Assembly (NCBI RefSeq): GCF_002086635.1
Contig: NZ_MVHD01000006.1
Location: forward strand, 62,001-126,000
DNA from: Mycobacterium alsense
GTDB taxonomy: Bacteria; Actinomycetota; Actinomycetes; Mycobacteriales; Mycobacteriaceae
Length of the DNA: 64,000 nt
Direction: 5' to 3'
Position numbers and translations under genes: made by a program. The notes under the pieces are model-generated. The model was given only the letters and a program-made list of their open reading frames with translations, was not told the DNA's origin and ran no database searches. The stretch's first letter is position 1; every line of letters starts with the position of its first letter. This document shows, one piece after another, positions 48,053-57,828 of this stretch.

Positions 48053-49249
48053 ATGACGCCTTTGCTCAGACACCGATCATTGCTGTTTATTGCCATGATT
48101 GTGTTTGCTGTGGTTGGTGTTTCGTGCAGTGACAAACACACCGCCGCGCCGCCGAGGGTGATCTTCGACAAGGGCACGCCCTTCGGCGACCTGCTGGTTC
48201 CCAAGCTCACGTCCTCGGTCAGCGACGGCGCCGTCGGCGTCACGGTGGACGCACCGGTGACGGTGAGCGTCGCCTCCGGCGTGCTCGGGTCGGTGACGAT
48301 GGTCAACGAGAACGGCCGGTCGATCAGCGGGCAGCTCAGCCCCGACGGGCTGCGCTGGTCGACCACCGAGCAGCTGGGCTACAACAGGCGCTACACGCTG
48401 AGCGTGAAGGCGCTGGGGCTCGGTGGCGCGGCGACCCGGCAGATGACCTTTCAGACCAGTTCGCCGGCGCACCTGACGATGCCGTACGTCAGCCCCGCCG
48501 ACGGCGAGGTGACCGGCGTCGGCCAGCCGGTGGCGATCCGCTTCGACGAGAACATCACCGACCGCGCCGCCGCCCAGAAGGCCATCAAGATCACCACCAA
48601 CCCCCCCGTGGAGGGCGCGTTCTACTGGCTGACGAACCGCGAAGTGCGTTGGCGCCCAGAGCATTTCTGGAAGCCGGGCACGACGGTCGATGTGGCGGTC
48701 AACACCTACGGCGTCGATCTGGGCGACGGGATGTTCGGTGAGGACAACGTCAAGACGCACTTCACCATCGGCGACGAGGTCATCTCGACCGCCGACGACA
48801 CCACCAAGACGGTGACCGTGCGGGTCAACGGCGAGGTCGTCAGGACCATGCCGACCTCGATGGGCAAGGACAGCACCCCGACGGCCAACGGGGTCTACAT
48901 CATCGGCGCGCGATTCAAGCACATCATCATGGATTCCTCGACCTACGGTGTTCCGGTCAACTCGCCCAACGGATATCGCACCGAGGTCGAGTGGGCCACC
49001 CAGATGTCCTACAGCGGCGTGTTCGTGCATTCGGCGCCGTGGTCCGTCGGCGCACAGGGCCACACCAACACCAGCCACGGGTGCCTGAACGTGAGCCCGA
49101 GCAACGCCGAATGGTTCTACGAGCACAGCAAGAGCGGCGACATCGTCGAGGTGGTGCACACCGTGGGCCCGACGCTCCCGGGCACCGAGGGGCTGGGGGA
49201 CTGGAACATCCCGTGGCCGGTGTGGAAGGCGGGCAACGCCGACACCTGA
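48053..49249 (+). CDS. ldtB: L,D-transpeptidase LdtMt2 (LdtB)
   Basis: 398 residues from the ATG at 48053. A hydrophobic N-terminal segment ends in VVGVSC, a weak lipobox or membrane anchor. Two Ig-like domains (about 45-250) lead to the YkuD catalytic domain, with [19 protein letters not shown] and the nucleophile Cys344 in SHGCLNV, then a C-terminal tail. The sequence follows Rv2518c closely. The enzyme makes 3-3 peptidoglycan cross-links and is the main target of carbapenems among L,D-transpeptidases. It is preceded by a 122-bp gap with an AT-richer promoter-like stretch. Confidence 0.97.
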   Translation: MTPLLRHRSLLFIAMIVFAVVGVSCSDKHTAAPPRVIFDKGTPFGDLLVPKLTSSVSDGAVGVTVDAPVTVSVASGVLGSVTMVNENGRSISGQLSPDGLRWSTTEQLGYNRRYTLSVKALGLGGAATRQMTFQTSSPAHLTMPYVSPADGEVTGVGQPVAIRFDENITDRAAAQKAIKITTNPPVEGAFYWLTNREVRWRPEHFWKPGTTVDVAVNTYGVDLGDGMFGEDNVKTHFTIGDEVISTADDTTKTVTVRVNGEVVRTMPTSMGKDSTPTANGVYIIGARFKHIIMDSSTYGVPVNSPNGYRTEVEWATQMSYSGVFVHSAPWSVGAQGHTNTSHGCLNVSPSNAEWFYEHSKSGDIVEVVHTVGPTLPGTEGLGDWNIPWPVWKAGNADT

Positions 49250-49394
49250 CGGGTTCCGCGAAAGTGCCGGGCGGGGACCACGCACCAGCTTGCCGAAATG
49301 GCGAGCGGCGGAACGCAACTCCGTGCTCGTACCGTTAGCCACCTTTACCTCAATAGTGATTCACGCGTCGGGGTTCGGTTTGTATCGTTGAAAC

Positions 49395-49448
49395 ATGAAG
49401 AGAATGGCTTTTCACGCAACCGACCCCTTGCGGGGTCTGCAGGTTTAG
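49395..49448 (+). CDS. Possible 17-residue leader peptide ORF
   Basis: ATG AAG AGA opens a 17-codon frame ending in TAG nine bases before the next ATG at 49457. It begins soon after a TTGTATCGTTGAAAC stretch that could hold a promoter. It might be an upstream leader, or the conserved N terminus of a frameshifted longer protein. Evidence is only its position. Confidence 0.25.
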   Translation: MKRMAFHATDPLRGLQV

Positions 49449-49456
49449 GTCCTGGT

Positions 49457-49687
49457 ATGACCCTGGCAATCCCTGCGCCGCGTCATGAAGCGGAGATGAG
49501 CCACAGCACGACCGCGCCCACTCGGATCGACGCCATAGCGTGGGCGGCCAAGACCCTTCTCGCCGCGATCAAGCCGCGTTGGCGACCCGCCGAAGAGGAC
49601 GTCGTGCTGGTGGCGATCACGGTGATCCTGGTAGCCCTCGGATCCATGATCCTGCTGGGCGCCGGGGCGATCCTGACCATGGGTTAG
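49457..49687 (+). CDS. Small single-pass membrane protein, unknown
   Basis: 76 residues from ATG 49457, or 63 from the ATG at 49496 (GGAG adjoins that start). A soluble, slightly basic N-terminal half (RIDAIAWAAKTLLAAIKPRW) is followed by one strong helix, VVLVAITVILVALGSMILLGAGAIL. No family is recognised. It lies between ldtB and tRNA-His, where M. tuberculosis carries other small genes and IS1081. Confidence 0.6.
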   Translation: MTLAIPAPRHEAEMSHSTTAPTRIDAIAWAAKTLLAAIKPRWRPAEEDVVLVAITVILVALGSMILLGAGAILTMG

Positions 49688-49717
49688 GGGAGCAGTCATT
49701 ACACCTCTGACCGGTGG

Positions 49718-49790
49718 GGTGAGTGACGGGACTCGAACCCGCGACCCCCAGGATCACAACCTGGTGCTCTACCAACTGAACTACACTCAC
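49718..49790 (-). tRNA. tRNA-His (GTG)
   Basis: Reverse complement folds as a tRNA: acceptor GTGAGTG with CACTCAC, D-arm AGTTCAGTTGGTAGAGC, anticodon loop GGTTGTGATCC with anticodon GTG, and T-arm GGTTCGAGTCC. The base before the acceptor (49791 on this strand) is G, giving the encoded G-1 of histidine tRNAs. CCA is not encoded. Confidence 0.98.
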
Positions 49791-49842
49791 CATGCCCGCG
49801 AGCCGGCGCCCCGATGGGGCCAGCGAGCGGCGACTGTCGATA

Positions 49843-50490
49843 CTAACCGCTCGGTGGCCCGGTGTCCGAATCGGTTTTTCGGGGCGCGTTCTCTGCGCCC
49901 TGGAGACTGGCGGCCACCGTCTCGATTTCGCTGGTAGACGGCCCCGGCGGGGGCACGAACGCGGTCCGCCGGTAGTACTGCAGCTCGCGGATGGATTCGT
50001 GGATGTCGGCCAGCGCCCGGTGGGACAGGCCCTTGGCCGGCTGGCCGTAGTAAATCCGCGGATACCAACGCCGGCACAGTTCCTTGATCGAGCTGACGTC
50101 GATCATCCGGTAGTGCAGGTAGGAATTCAGCTTCGGCATGTCGCGGGCGATGAACGACCGATCGGTGGCGATCGAGTTGCCGGCCAGCGGCGCCGTCTTG
50201 GGTTGCTTGACGTGGGTGCTGACGTAGTCCATCACCATCGCCTCGGCGGTCGCGAGGTCGACCGTGGAGGCCCTGACCTCGTCGATGAGCCCCGAGCGGG
50301 AGTGCATTTCGGCGACCACGTCGATCATCGACGACAGCGCGGCGTCGTCGGCGTGGATCACCACGTCCACGCCGTCGCCGAGAACGTTGAGCTCGGCGTC
50401 GGTGACCAGGACCGCGATTTCGATCAACCTGTCCGAGACCAGATCCAGCCCGGTCATCTCGCAGTCGATCCACACCAGTTCGTCGCGCAC
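49843..50490 (-). CDS. orn: Oligoribonuclease
   Basis: 215 residues from the GTG at 50490, matching the length of the M. tuberculosis protein (Rv2511); a GTG at 50499 would add three residues. The DEDDh exonuclease motifs are complete: [28 protein letters not shown] and the [10 protein letters not shown] histidine/aspartate. It degrades two- to five-nucleotide RNAs, including pGpG and pApA from cyclic dinucleotide turnover. It is convergent with tRNA-His and divergent from the HerA-like gene. Confidence 0.96.
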   Translation of the reverse strand: MRDELVWIDCEMTGLDLVSDRLIEIAVLVTDAELNVLGDGVDVVIHADDAALSSMIDVVAEMHSRSGLIDEVRASTVDLATAEAMVMDYVSTHVKQPKTAPLAGNSIATDRSFIARDMPKLNSYLHYRMIDVSSIKELCRRWYPRIYYGQPAKGLSHRALADIHESIRELQYYRRTAFVPPPGPSTSEIETVAASLQGAENAPRKTDSDTGPPSG

Positions 50491-50584
50491 AGCGCTCACA
50501 CTAAGCCCACGCGGGCCCTGCCTCCGCCTCCCCCTGGCAAGTAGTGTGAGCGTTGCCGGGACTGCGGAGAGGGGGCCTAGCACG

Positions 50585-52148
50585 ATGAGCACCGAATCAG
50601 CGGCGACTCCCGCGCAGCGGATCGCCGGCGGCTACGCCGTCGAAGGCCAGGCGCTGGAATTGGGCACGGTCGTCGTCGACGGGCAGGCCGATCCGACCGC
50701 GCGGATTCGCATCCCGCTGGCCACCATCAACCGGCACGGGCTGGTGGCCGGGGCGACGGGAACCGGCAAGACCAAGACGCTGCAGCTGATCGCCGAACAG
50801 CTCAGCGCGGCGGGGGTCGCGGTGCTGATGGCCGACGTGAAGGGCGACCTGTCCGGTCTGGCCCGGCCCGGCGAGTCCAACGACAGGACCGCCGCGCGCG
50901 CCAAAGACACCGGCGACGACTGGCAGCCGGCGGCGTTTCCGGTCGAGTTCCTGTCGCTGGGCACCGGGGGAGTGGGCGTGCCGGTGCGCGCGACCGTGGA
51001 GAGCTTCGGCCCGGTCCTGCTGTCGAAGGTGTTGGGGCTCAACGCGACCCAGGAGTCGACGCTGGGACTGATCTTCCACTGGGCCAAGGAGAACAACCGC
51101 CCGCTGGTCACCCTCGAGCAGCTGCGTGGCGTCATCAGCCACCTGGCCAGCGACGAGGGCAAGGCCGACCTGAAGGACCTGGGCGGGGTGTCCTCGACGA
51201 CGGCGGGCGTCATCCTGCGGGCGCTGGTGAACCTGGCGGGCGAGGGCGGCGACACGTTCTTCGGTGAGCCCAAGCTCGATCCGAACGACTTGCTGCGCGT
51301 CCATCAGGGGCAGGGCATCATCTCGCTGCTGGAGTTCAGCGGGCAGTCGGTGCGCCCGGTCATCTTCTCCACCTTCCTGATGTGGCTGCTGGCCGACCTG
51401 TACGACAAACTGCCCGAGGTCGGTGACGTCGACCGGCCCAAGCTGGTGTTTTTCTTCGACGAGGCGCACCTGTTGTTCGCCGACGCGTCCAAGGCCTTCC
51501 TCGAGCAGGTCGAACAGACCGTCAAGCTGATCCGCTCCAAGGGCGTCGGGGTGTTCTTCTGCACGCAGCTGCCCACGGACATACCCAACGACGTGCTTTC
51601 GCAGCTGGGCGCCCGCATCCAGCACGCGCTGCGGGCGTTCACCCCCGACGACCAGAAGGCGCTGAGCAAGACCGTGCGCACGTACCCGAAAACCGATGTC
51701 TACGACCTGGAGTCGGCGTTGACCTCGCTGGGGATCGGCGAGGCGGTCGTCACCGTGCTGTCCGAGAAGGGCGCACCCACGCCGGTGGCGTGGACGCGGA
51801 TGCGGGTGCCCCGGTCGCTGATGGCCGCGATCGGCGCCGACGAGATCGCCGCCGCGGTGAAAGACAGCCCGCTGCAAGCGAAATACGGCCAGACGGTTGA
51901 GCAGCCGGCGCAGCCGCCGGCCCCGTCCGGCCCGCCCGGTTCGCAGCCGCCGCAGACCCAGTCCGGCTACCCCACCGGTCCCGGCGAACGAGCCCGTTCC
52001 GCCGATGCCGGAGCCGGCGGAGCCCAAGGGCCCCGGGGTATGGGAGGAAGTGCTCAGCAACCCGACGGTGAAAAGTGGTATCAACACCGCGATACGCGAG
52101 GTCATCCGGAACGCTTTCGGCGGCGCCGGCCGTCGACGCCGAAAGTGA
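50585..52148 (+). CDS. HerA/DUF853-type ATPase (Rv2510c-like) with apparent C-terminal frameshift
   Basis: From the ATG at 50585 one frame carries the whole ATPase core: Walker [11 protein letters not shown] (about 56-65), Walker [13 protein letters not shown] (about 293-304) and [25 protein letters not shown]. After about residue 455, in a proline-rich linker, this frame turns into an unlikely Arg/Ser-rich tail ending at 52213. The +1 frame instead reads [17 protein letters not shown], then [18 protein letters not shown] and a GRRRRK end at 52148, which is the expected DUF853 C terminus. So one base is probably inserted between about 51950 and 51985. Whether this is a real mutation or a sequence error cannot be told here. 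Role: DNA-translocase-like ATPase, uncharacterised. Confidence 0.85.
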
Positions 52149-52175
52149 CGCCTAGCTGGACGACAGCACCCTCGT

Positions 52176-52300
52176 CACATCAGTCACAGCTGTCCCTGCG
52201 CGGCTTGGCATAACATCTTCTCTGAGTCGATATCACATGCGACATCGCTTTGGAAACGGCATCGTGCCGACCGTTCGGGTACGCAAGTGGCCAGTGTGAC
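52176..52300. repeat. 125-bp hairpin-forming interspersed repeat, copy 2
   Basis: This copy matches 23301-23425 end to end. The left end is CACATCAGTCACAGCTGTCC; the right end, reverse complemented, starts CACACTGGCCACTTGCGT, again an inverted relative of the left end. It too lies between the stops of convergent genes (about 52148 and 52311). The internal symmetrical part includes TATCACATGCGACATC. Confidence 0.75.
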
Positions 52301-52310
52301 GACGCCAGCC

Positions 52311-53117
52311 CTACCCGCCGCCGAGCTTCTTGTAGAAGCTGCCCACGATCGGCGCGACGATGGCGCGGGGCGCGTACCCGCTCGCCACCGACATGGCTTT
52401 CGACGTCAGCCCCGGAACGACGCGCATCTTGTTGCGCTCCAACGCATCCAGCGACACGCGGGCGGTGTGCTCGGTCGAGATCCACAGGAAATCCGGCACC
52501 AACCGCTCGACCAGCGAGCGTTCGGCGTCGTCGGGCAGATCGGTGCGCACCGGGCCGGGCGCGAGCAGCGTGACGTGCACGCCCGAGCCGCGCAGCTCCC
52601 CGCGCAGCGACTCGCTGAAGGTGTTCACGAACGCCTTGCTGGCCGCGTAGGTGGCGTTGTAGGGGATCGGCGAATTGCCCGCCGCCGAACCGGAAATCAG
52701 GATGCCGCCGGCCTTGCGCTCGACCATGCCCGGCAGCACCGCCAACGTAAGGTCATGCACGGCAATGGCATTCAGCTGTACCTGCGCCTTTTCCCCCGCC
52801 GGGTCGAGGCCGGCCACCGGACCGAACGTCGCCGTCCCGGCGTTGGCGCACAGGATCGAGACGGGACGCGCCGCCAGCTCGTCGCACAGCTTGGCCCGCT
52901 CCGTCGGGTCGGCCAGGTCGGCGGGGCGGACTTCCACGGTGACGCGGTAGCGGCCGGCCAACCGCGCGGCCAGCCCGTTGAGCAGGTCCTCGCGTCGCGC
53001 GGTGACGATCAGGTTGTGCCCGCGCGCGGCGAGTTCGGTGGCCAGCGCCTCGCCGATGTTCTGCGAAGCCCCGGTGACCACGGCGCGCGCGTCGGGGCTG
53101 GGAGCTGGGACCGGCAT
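52311..53117 (-). CDS. Short-chain dehydrogenase/reductase (Rv2509-like)
   Basis: 268 residues, the length of Rv2509. Motifs are TGASQNIGEALA for the cofactor, CANAGTATFG, and the catalytic Ser (ISGSAAG) with YAASK. The C-terminal helices (FYKKLGGG) may touch the membrane. Close relatives belong to the DltE/Rv2509 group of ketoreductases; the Corynebacterineae enzyme CmrA/Rv2509 reduces the 3-keto group of newly made mycolate. Position between the HerA-like and transporter genes supports orthology. That mycolate reductase role is therefore likely. Confidence 0.9.
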   Translation of the reverse strand: MPVPAPSPDARAVVTGASQNIGEALATELAARGHNLIVTARREDLLNGLAARLAGRYRVTVEVRPADLADPTERAKLCDELAARPVSILCANAGTATFGPVAGLDPAGEKAQVQLNAIAVHDLTLAVLPGMVERKAGGILISGSAAGNSPIPYNATYAASKAFVNTFSESLRGELRGSGVHVTLLAPGPVRTDLPDDAERSLVERLVPDFLWISTEHTARVSLDALERNKMRVVPGLTSKAMSVASGYAPRAIVAPIVGSFYKKLGGG

Positions 53118-53160
53118 GCGGCCAATCGTAGACAGGCACGCATTCAATAGAGTGCCGGGC

Positions 53161-54477
53161 ATGAGTCAGCGCACCGCCACACCCGTGACCTCTCGGGTGG
53201 TGGCGTGGGCGCTGTGGGACTGCGGCTCCCTCGGCATGAACGCCATCGTGGCGACGTTCGTCTTCTCGGTCTACCTGACCAGCAGCGTGGGCGCGGGCCT
53301 GCCGGGCGGCACCTCGCCGGCGAGTTGGCTGGGGCGCGCGCTCGCCGTTTCGGGATTGACCATCGCGGTGTTGGCGCCGCTGGTCGGGGTGTGGGTGGAA
53401 GCGCCGCACCGCCGGCGGGTGGCGCTGACGCTGCTGAGCGGCCTCGCGGTGACCTCGACCACCGCGATGTTCCTGATCCGCGACCAGCCGAGCTATCTCT
53501 GGGCGGGCCTGGTGTTGCTGTCGGCGACGGCCGCGTGCGGGGACCTTGCCGGCGTCCCGTACAACGCCATGCTGCGCCAGGTGTCGACGCCACAGACGGT
53601 GGGCCGCATCTCCGGCCTGGGAGCGGCCTCGGGGTTCAGCGGCAGCGTGGTCCTGCTGGTCCTGGTCTATGTCGGTTTCATCTCCGGCACCGGCCCGGAG
53701 CGCGGGTTGCTGCGCGTACCCGTCCAGGACGGGCTCTACGTCCGAGAGGCGATGCTGCTCACCGCGGCGTGGTTCGGGCTGCTGGCGCTGCCGTTGCTGT
53801 TCGTCGCGCACCGGCTGCCGGGCTCCGCGCAGCCGTCGCGCCCGGTGGGCATGCTGGGCGGTTATCGCAAGCTGTGGGTCGAGGTGAGCGCGGAATGGCG
53901 CCGCGACCGCAACCTGGTCTATTTCCTGGGGGCCAGCGCGCTGTTCCGGGACGGGCTGGCGGCCATCTTCGGCTTCGGTGCGGTGCTCGGCGTCAACGTC
54001 TACGGCCTGTCCCAGGGCGACGTGGTGGTGTTCGGCGTGGCGGCCAGCGTGGTGGCCGCGATAGGCGCCGCGGTCGGCGGGTTCGTCGACCATCGGATCG
54101 GGTCGAAGGCGGTCATCGTCGGCTCGCTGTCGGCGATCATCGTCGTGGGAGTCACCTTGATGACGCTGTCCGGTGTGCACGCCTTCTGGCTCTGCGGGCT
54201 GCTGTTGGCCATGTTCGTCGGCCCTTCGCTCTCGTCGTCGCGCGCCCTGCTGCTGCAGCTGAGCAAGCACGGCGGTGAGGGGGTCGCGTTCGGCCTGTAC
54301 ACGATGACGGGGCGCGCCGTCGCGTTCGTCGCGCCGTGGCTGTTCTCCGTCTTCGTCGACGCGTTCGGCGCCGTGCGCGCCGGCCTCGCCGGGATTTGCC
54401 TGGTGCTCACGGCCGGGCTGCTGGCGATGCTGGCGGTGCGCGTCCCGCGCGCCGCCCCCGCCCCGTCGAGCGTGTAG
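53161..54477 (+). CDS. MFS transporter, UMF1/Atg22-like (Rv2508c homologue)
   Basis: 438 residues with about twelve hydrophobic helices. The N-terminal ALWDCGSLGMNAIVATFVFSVYL is the W-D-x-G-x-x-x-x-N signature of the UMF1 family; PYNAMLRQVSTPQTVGRISGLGAASGF is the conserved loop after helix 4. Yeast Atg22 exports amino acids from the vacuole; bacterial substrates are unknown. Its 3' end is separated from the convergent Rv2507-like gene by a terminator-type hairpin. Confidence 0.92.
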   Translation: MSQRTATPVTSRVVAWALWDCGSLGMNAIVATFVFSVYLTSSVGAGLPGGTSPASWLGRALAVSGLTIAVLAPLVGVWVEAPHRRRVALTLLSGLAVTSTTAMFLIRDQPSYLWAGLVLLSATAACGDLAGVPYNAMLRQVSTPQTVGRISGLGAASGFSGSVVLLVLVYVGFISGTGPERGLLRVPVQDGLYVREAMLLTAAWFGLLALPLLFVAHRLPGSAQPSRPVGMLGGYRKLWVEVSAEWRRDRNLVYFLGASALFRDGLAAIFGFGAVLGVNVYGLSQGDVVVFGVAASVVAAIGAAVGGFVDHRIGSKAVIVGSLSAIIVVGVTLMTLSGVHAFWLCGLLLAMFVGPSLSSSRALLLQLSKHGGEGVAFGLYTMTGRAVAFVAPWLFSVFVDAFGAVRAGLAGICLVLTAGLLAMLAVRVPRAAPAPSSV

Positions 54478-54482
54478 TCAGC

Positions 54483-54506
54483 GCGAAAAATGTGCCGATT
54501 TTTCGC
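54483..54506. terminator. Bidirectional terminator-like hairpin
   Basis: GCGAAAAAT (54483-54491) pairs perfectly with ATTTTTCGC (54498-54506) around a six-base loop. It begins five bases after the stop of the transporter gene and lies 37 bp before the stop of the convergent gene. The A/T run inside each arm gives a U-rich stretch on both strands. Confidence 0.7.
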
Positions 54507-54542
54507 AGTGGTTGCACGTTCGGCGAAAGCGAGCGGCTCCCG

Positions 54543-55328
54543 CTACCCCCGCGTGTCGCACACCGTCAGGCCCACCCCGACCCGCTGGGTCACCTGAACG
54601 CCCGCCACGGTCACCGAGCAGGTGACGTCGTGGCCGAAGTTGACGACGGTGACGTTGGCCGGGTGGGCGGCCGCCTTGGACAGGCTGACCTGTTTCCTCC
54701 AGGGCAGCGCGACGTTGAACTCGGTCTGCACGACGTCGCCGGTGCCGATGTAGACGATGCTGATGGCGCGGCCCTCGCCGGTGACGCTGTAGACGACGTC
54801 CTCCATCGCCCCCGGCACCGGGGTCTCGGTGGGCGTCAGGGACGCGCTCGGCGGCGGCGCCGGCCGCGGCGTGCGCGACGGCCGTCGGGTCGACGGGGCC
54901 GGCGTCGGGGTCTCCTCGCTCGACCCGGGCATGGCGGGCAGGGGCGGGACCGCGGTCTGGGTCTTGATCGCGTCGTTGGCCAGCACCAGCGCGATCACCA
55001 GCGCGACGACCAGCAACACCGCCGCACCGGCGCCGAACCACAGCCAACGCGGCGACCTGGGGCCGCCGGGCGGCGGGGGAACCGAGCCCTCCGGCGGCGC
55101 CTCACCCTGCGGCGGCAGCTCCCGGCGCCAATACGACGGGAGCTCCTTGGTGTCGTTTTGGCCCGGCGACCACTGCGAGAACTGCCCGCCGTAGGAGGGT
55201 GCGTAGGGCCCCGCCTGGTCGGCGTACGCCGGGTCGGCGGGGCGCGGATACGGGTAGCCCTGCGGCCCGGTCAGCCCCGGGCCCGGCGGAGGGGGACTAG
55301 ACCACCCGGGTCGACGTGGATCGTTCAT
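54543..55328 (-). CDS. Proline-rich membrane protein with MmpS-like domain (Rv2507 homologue)
   Basis: 261 residues from the ATG at 55328, with GAGGTG just upstream. A Pro/Gly/Tyr-rich cytosolic segment (1-95) precedes one transmembrane helix (about 97-118, WLWFGAGAAVLLVVALVIALVLA). A Pro/Thr linker and an extracytoplasmic MmpS-like beta domain follow (about 180-261; VVYSVTGEGRAISIVYIGTGD, with a Cys pair in TCSVTV and TVCDTRG). MmpS proteins assist MmpL export; a partner here is not obvious. It precedes the TetR gene on the opposite side of the fadD35 promoter. Confidence 0.88.
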   Translation of the reverse strand: MNDPRRPGWSSPPPPGPGLTGPQGYPYPRPADPAYADQAGPYAPSYGGQFSQWSPGQNDTKELPSYWRRELPPQGEAPPEGSVPPPPGGPRSPRWLWFGAGAAVLLVVALVIALVLANDAIKTQTAVPPLPAMPGSSEETPTPAPSTRRPSRTPRPAPPPSASLTPTETPVPGAMEDVVYSVTGEGRAISIVYIGTGDVVQTEFNVALPWRKQVSLSKAAAHPANVTVVNFGHDVTCSVTVAGVQVTQRVGVGLTVCDTRG

Positions 55329-55392
55329 GTCCACCTCATGGGTTGCAGGGTACCCAAGCCGGCCGCCCCGGCGGGCTCGTCTCAGGGCCGAC

Positions 55393-56022
55393 TCAGGGGC
55401 ACTGGTTCCCGGCTTGCAACGCGGCGACGGTCATCGCGCGCATGACGGCGCGCGACCGCGCGGCACGGCCGGGCCGTGGGTCGTCCGGTGACTTCATGCT
55501 GTGCGGCGTGGAGTTCAGCAGGCCGAAGACGGCGTGGGCGGTGAGCCGGGCGTCGGCTTCGGCCAGCCTCGGGTCGAGCTCGCGCAGCACCCCGACCCAG
55601 ACCTCGACGTACTGACGCTGCGCCTTGCGCACCTGCTTTTCGGCCGCCTCGGGGAGGTGGGTCAGGTCGCGGTCCTGGATGCGGATCAGGTCGGGCTCGC
55701 CCAGCGCGAAGTCGAGGTGAAAGTCGATGAGGTCGTCCAGCGCGGCGGCCGCGTCGGCGTTACGGGCTCGCGCGTCGCGCGCCCCAGCCAGCAGCCGGGT
55801 GCTGATCCCGACGAGCAATTCGACCAGCAGCGACTCCTTGTTGGGGAAGTGGCGATAGATCGCCGGGCCGCTGACCCCGGCGGCGGCGCCGATGTCTTCC
55901 AGGCGGACCGCCAGGAACCCGCGTTCGGCGAAGAGGCGTTCGGCGGCGGCCAGCAGCTGCAGGCGCCGGTCGGACTTCAACTGGCTGCGGCGATTTGGGG
56001 CGTCCGGCACGGTTGCGGGCAT
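55393..56022 (-). CDS. bkaR: TetR-family repressor, BkaR-like (Rv2506 homologue)
   Basis: 209 residues. Helix-turn-helix at about 38-60 (LEDIGAAAGVSGPAIYRHFPNKESLL); the remainder is the ligand and dimer domain. In mycobacteria BkaR represses the branched-chain keto-acid/leucine locus that it adjoins; gene position and direction match. It is divergent from fadD35, and the palindrome at 56052-56071 sits 30 bp before its start. A second copy lies before accD1, which is consistent with repression of both units and itself. Confidence 0.88.
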   Translation of the reverse strand: MPATVPDAPNRRSQLKSDRRLQLLAAAERLFAERGFLAVRLEDIGAAAGVSGPAIYRHFPNKESLLVELLVGISTRLLAGARDARARNADAAAALDDLIDFHLDFALGEPDLIRIQDRDLTHLPEAAEKQVRKAQRQYVEVWVGVLRELDPRLAEADARLTAHAVFGLLNSTPHSMKSPDDPRPGRAARSRAVMRAMTVAALQAGNQCP

Positions 56023-56051
56023 GGCCGGCCTCCGTCCCTGAATCCCAAGTT

Positions 56052-56071
56052 CGGTTAATCGCCACTAACTT
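56052..56071. promoter_or_regulatory. Candidate BkaR operator between tetR and fadD35
   Basis: CGGTTAAT-N4-ACTAACTT. It has the same 8-4-8 layout as the perfect site at 57787-57806, with 13 of 16 arm bases identical. It lies in the 103-bp gap between divergent starts (56022 and 56126), where a repressor could block both promoters. Confidence 0.65.
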
Positions 56072-56125
56072 AGCACGTTGCGGCCGCAACCGGATTAGGT
56101 TGATAGCCGAAGCAGCGGAGGAGCC

Positions 56126-57745
56126 GTGGCGAACCTTTCCTATGACCGGGGGCCGAGCAGTCCTCCCCTGCTCGAAACGACGATCGGCGCCAACCTCGCC
56201 GCCACGGCCGCGACCCACGGGAGCCGTGACGCGCTCGTCGACCTCGCCGCGGGCCGACGCTGGAGCTACGACGAATTCCTGGTCGCCGTGCGTCGGCTGG
56301 CGACGGGGCTGCTGCGCGCCGGCATCGGCGTCGGCGATCGGGTCGGCATCTGGGCGCCGAACCGCTGGGAGTGGGTGCTCGCCCAATACGCGACCGCCGA
56401 GATCGGCGCCATCCTGGTGACGGTCAACCCCGCCTACCGGGCCCGCGAATTGGAATATGCCCTAACGCAATCCGGGGTCGCGATGGTGATCGCCGCCCGC
56501 GATTTCAAGGGCACGGATTACGCCGCCCTGCTCGACGAGGTGGCGCCGCGCTGTCCGGACCTGAGCGACGTGGTGCTGTTGGACGGCGACCGGTGGGACG
56601 AGCTGGCCGACGCCAAGGCCGACCCGACCGCGCTCGAGCGGATCGCGGCCACGCTGCGCTGCCACGATCCGATCAACATCCAATACACCTCCGGCACAAC
56701 GGGATTCCCGAAGGCGGCCACGCTGACCCACCGCAACATCCTCAACAACGGCCACTTGGTGGGCGAGCTGCTCGAATACACCGCGCGGGACCGGATCTGT
56801 CTTCCCGTGCCCTTCTACCACTGCTTCGGCATGGTGATGGGCAATCTGGCGGCCACCAGCCACGGCGCCTGCATGGTGATCCCGGCGCCCGGCTTCGATG
56901 CGGCCGCCACCCTGCGCGCGGTCCAGGCCGAACGCTGCACCAGCCTCTACGGCGTCCCGACGATGTTCATCGCCGAACTTGGGCTGCCGGAGTTCGACGA
57001 CCACGACCTGACCAGCCTGCGCACCGGCATCATGGCCGGCTCGCCGTGCCCGGTCGAGGTGATGCGCAAGGTGATCGAGCGCATGCACATGCCGGGGGTC
57101 TCGATCTGCTACGGCATGACCGAAACAAGCCCGGTCTCGACTCAGACGCGCTCCGGCGACTCGGTGGAACGACGCGTCGGCACCGTCGGCCGCGCGGGCC
57201 CGCACCTGGAGATCAAGGTGGTCGACCCGGTCAGCGGCCAGACGGCGCCGCGCGGGGTGGACGGCGAGTTCTGCACTCGGGGCTATTCGGTGATGGCGGG
57301 CTACTGGAACGATCCGGAGCGCACCGCCGAGGTGATCGACGCCGACGGCTGGATGCATACCGGCGACTTGGCCGTCATGGACGAGGAAGGCTACGTGCGG
57401 ATCACCGGCCGGATCAAGGACCTCATCGTGCGCGGCGGCGAGAACATCTCGCCGCGCGAGATCGAGGAATTCCTGCCCACCCACCCCGACATCGTCGACT
57501 GCCAGGTGATCGGGGTGCCCGACCCGCGCTACGGCGAGGAGGTCATGGCGGTGCTCATGCTGCGCGAGGGGGCGCCGGCGCTGACCATCGAGGGGCTGCG
57601 GGAGTTCTGCGCCGGCCGGATCGCCCGGCTCAAGATCCCGCGCTACCTGTGGATCGTCGACGAGTTCCCGATGACCGTCACCGGCAAGGTCCGCAAGGTC
57701 GAGGTGCGCCGGCAGGCGGTCGAGCACCTGCGCGGACGGGGGTGA
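56126..57745 (+). CDS. fadD35: Acyl-CoA synthetase FadD35
   Basis: 539 residues from the GTG at 56126 with GGAGGAG directly upstream. ANL motifs: [62 protein letters not shown], and the lysine of [12 protein letters not shown]. Corresponds to Rv2505c. It probably activates a branched or dicarboxylic acid feeding the accA1/accD1 pathway. In M. tuberculosis scoA and scoB follow; here accD1 is only 133 bp away. Confidence 0.94.
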   Translation: MANLSYDRGPSSPPLLETTIGANLAATAATHGSRDALVDLAAGRRWSYDEFLVAVRRLATGLLRAGIGVGDRVGIWAPNRWEWVLAQYATAEIGAILVTVNPAYRARELEYALTQSGVAMVIAARDFKGTDYAALLDEVAPRCPDLSDVVLLDGDRWDELADAKADPTALERIAATLRCHDPINIQYTSGTTGFPKAATLTHRNILNNGHLVGELLEYTARDRICLPVPFYHCFGMVMGNLAATSHGACMVIPAPGFDAAATLRAVQAERCTSLYGVPTMFIAELGLPEFDDHDLTSLRTGIMAGSPCPVEVMRKVIERMHMPGVSICYGMTETSPVSTQTRSGDSVERRVGTVGRAGPHLEIKVVDPVSGQTAPRGVDGEFCTRGYSVMAGYWNDPERTAEVIDADGWMHTGDLAVMDEEGYVRITGRIKDLIVRGGENISPREIEEFLPTHPDIVDCQVIGVPDPRYGEEVMAVLMLREGAPALTIEGLREFCAGRIARLKIPRYLWIVDEFPMTVTGKVRKVEVRRQAVEHLRGRG

Positions 57746-57786
57746 GCGCCCTGGACTCGGCGGCGCGTGCGGTGGTACTCTCGCTC

Positions 57787-57806
57787 CAGTTAATCAAAAT
57801 TAACTG
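57787..57806. promoter_or_regulatory. Perfect BkaR-type palindrome upstream of accD1
   Basis: CAGTTAAT-N4-ATTAACTG, arms fully complementary around CAAA. It starts 42 bp after the fadD35 stop and 73 bp before the accD1 GTG, so accD1 has its own controlled promoter. Confidence 0.7.
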
Positions 57807-57828
57807 AATCCTGGAGGCTGCCGCGGCG

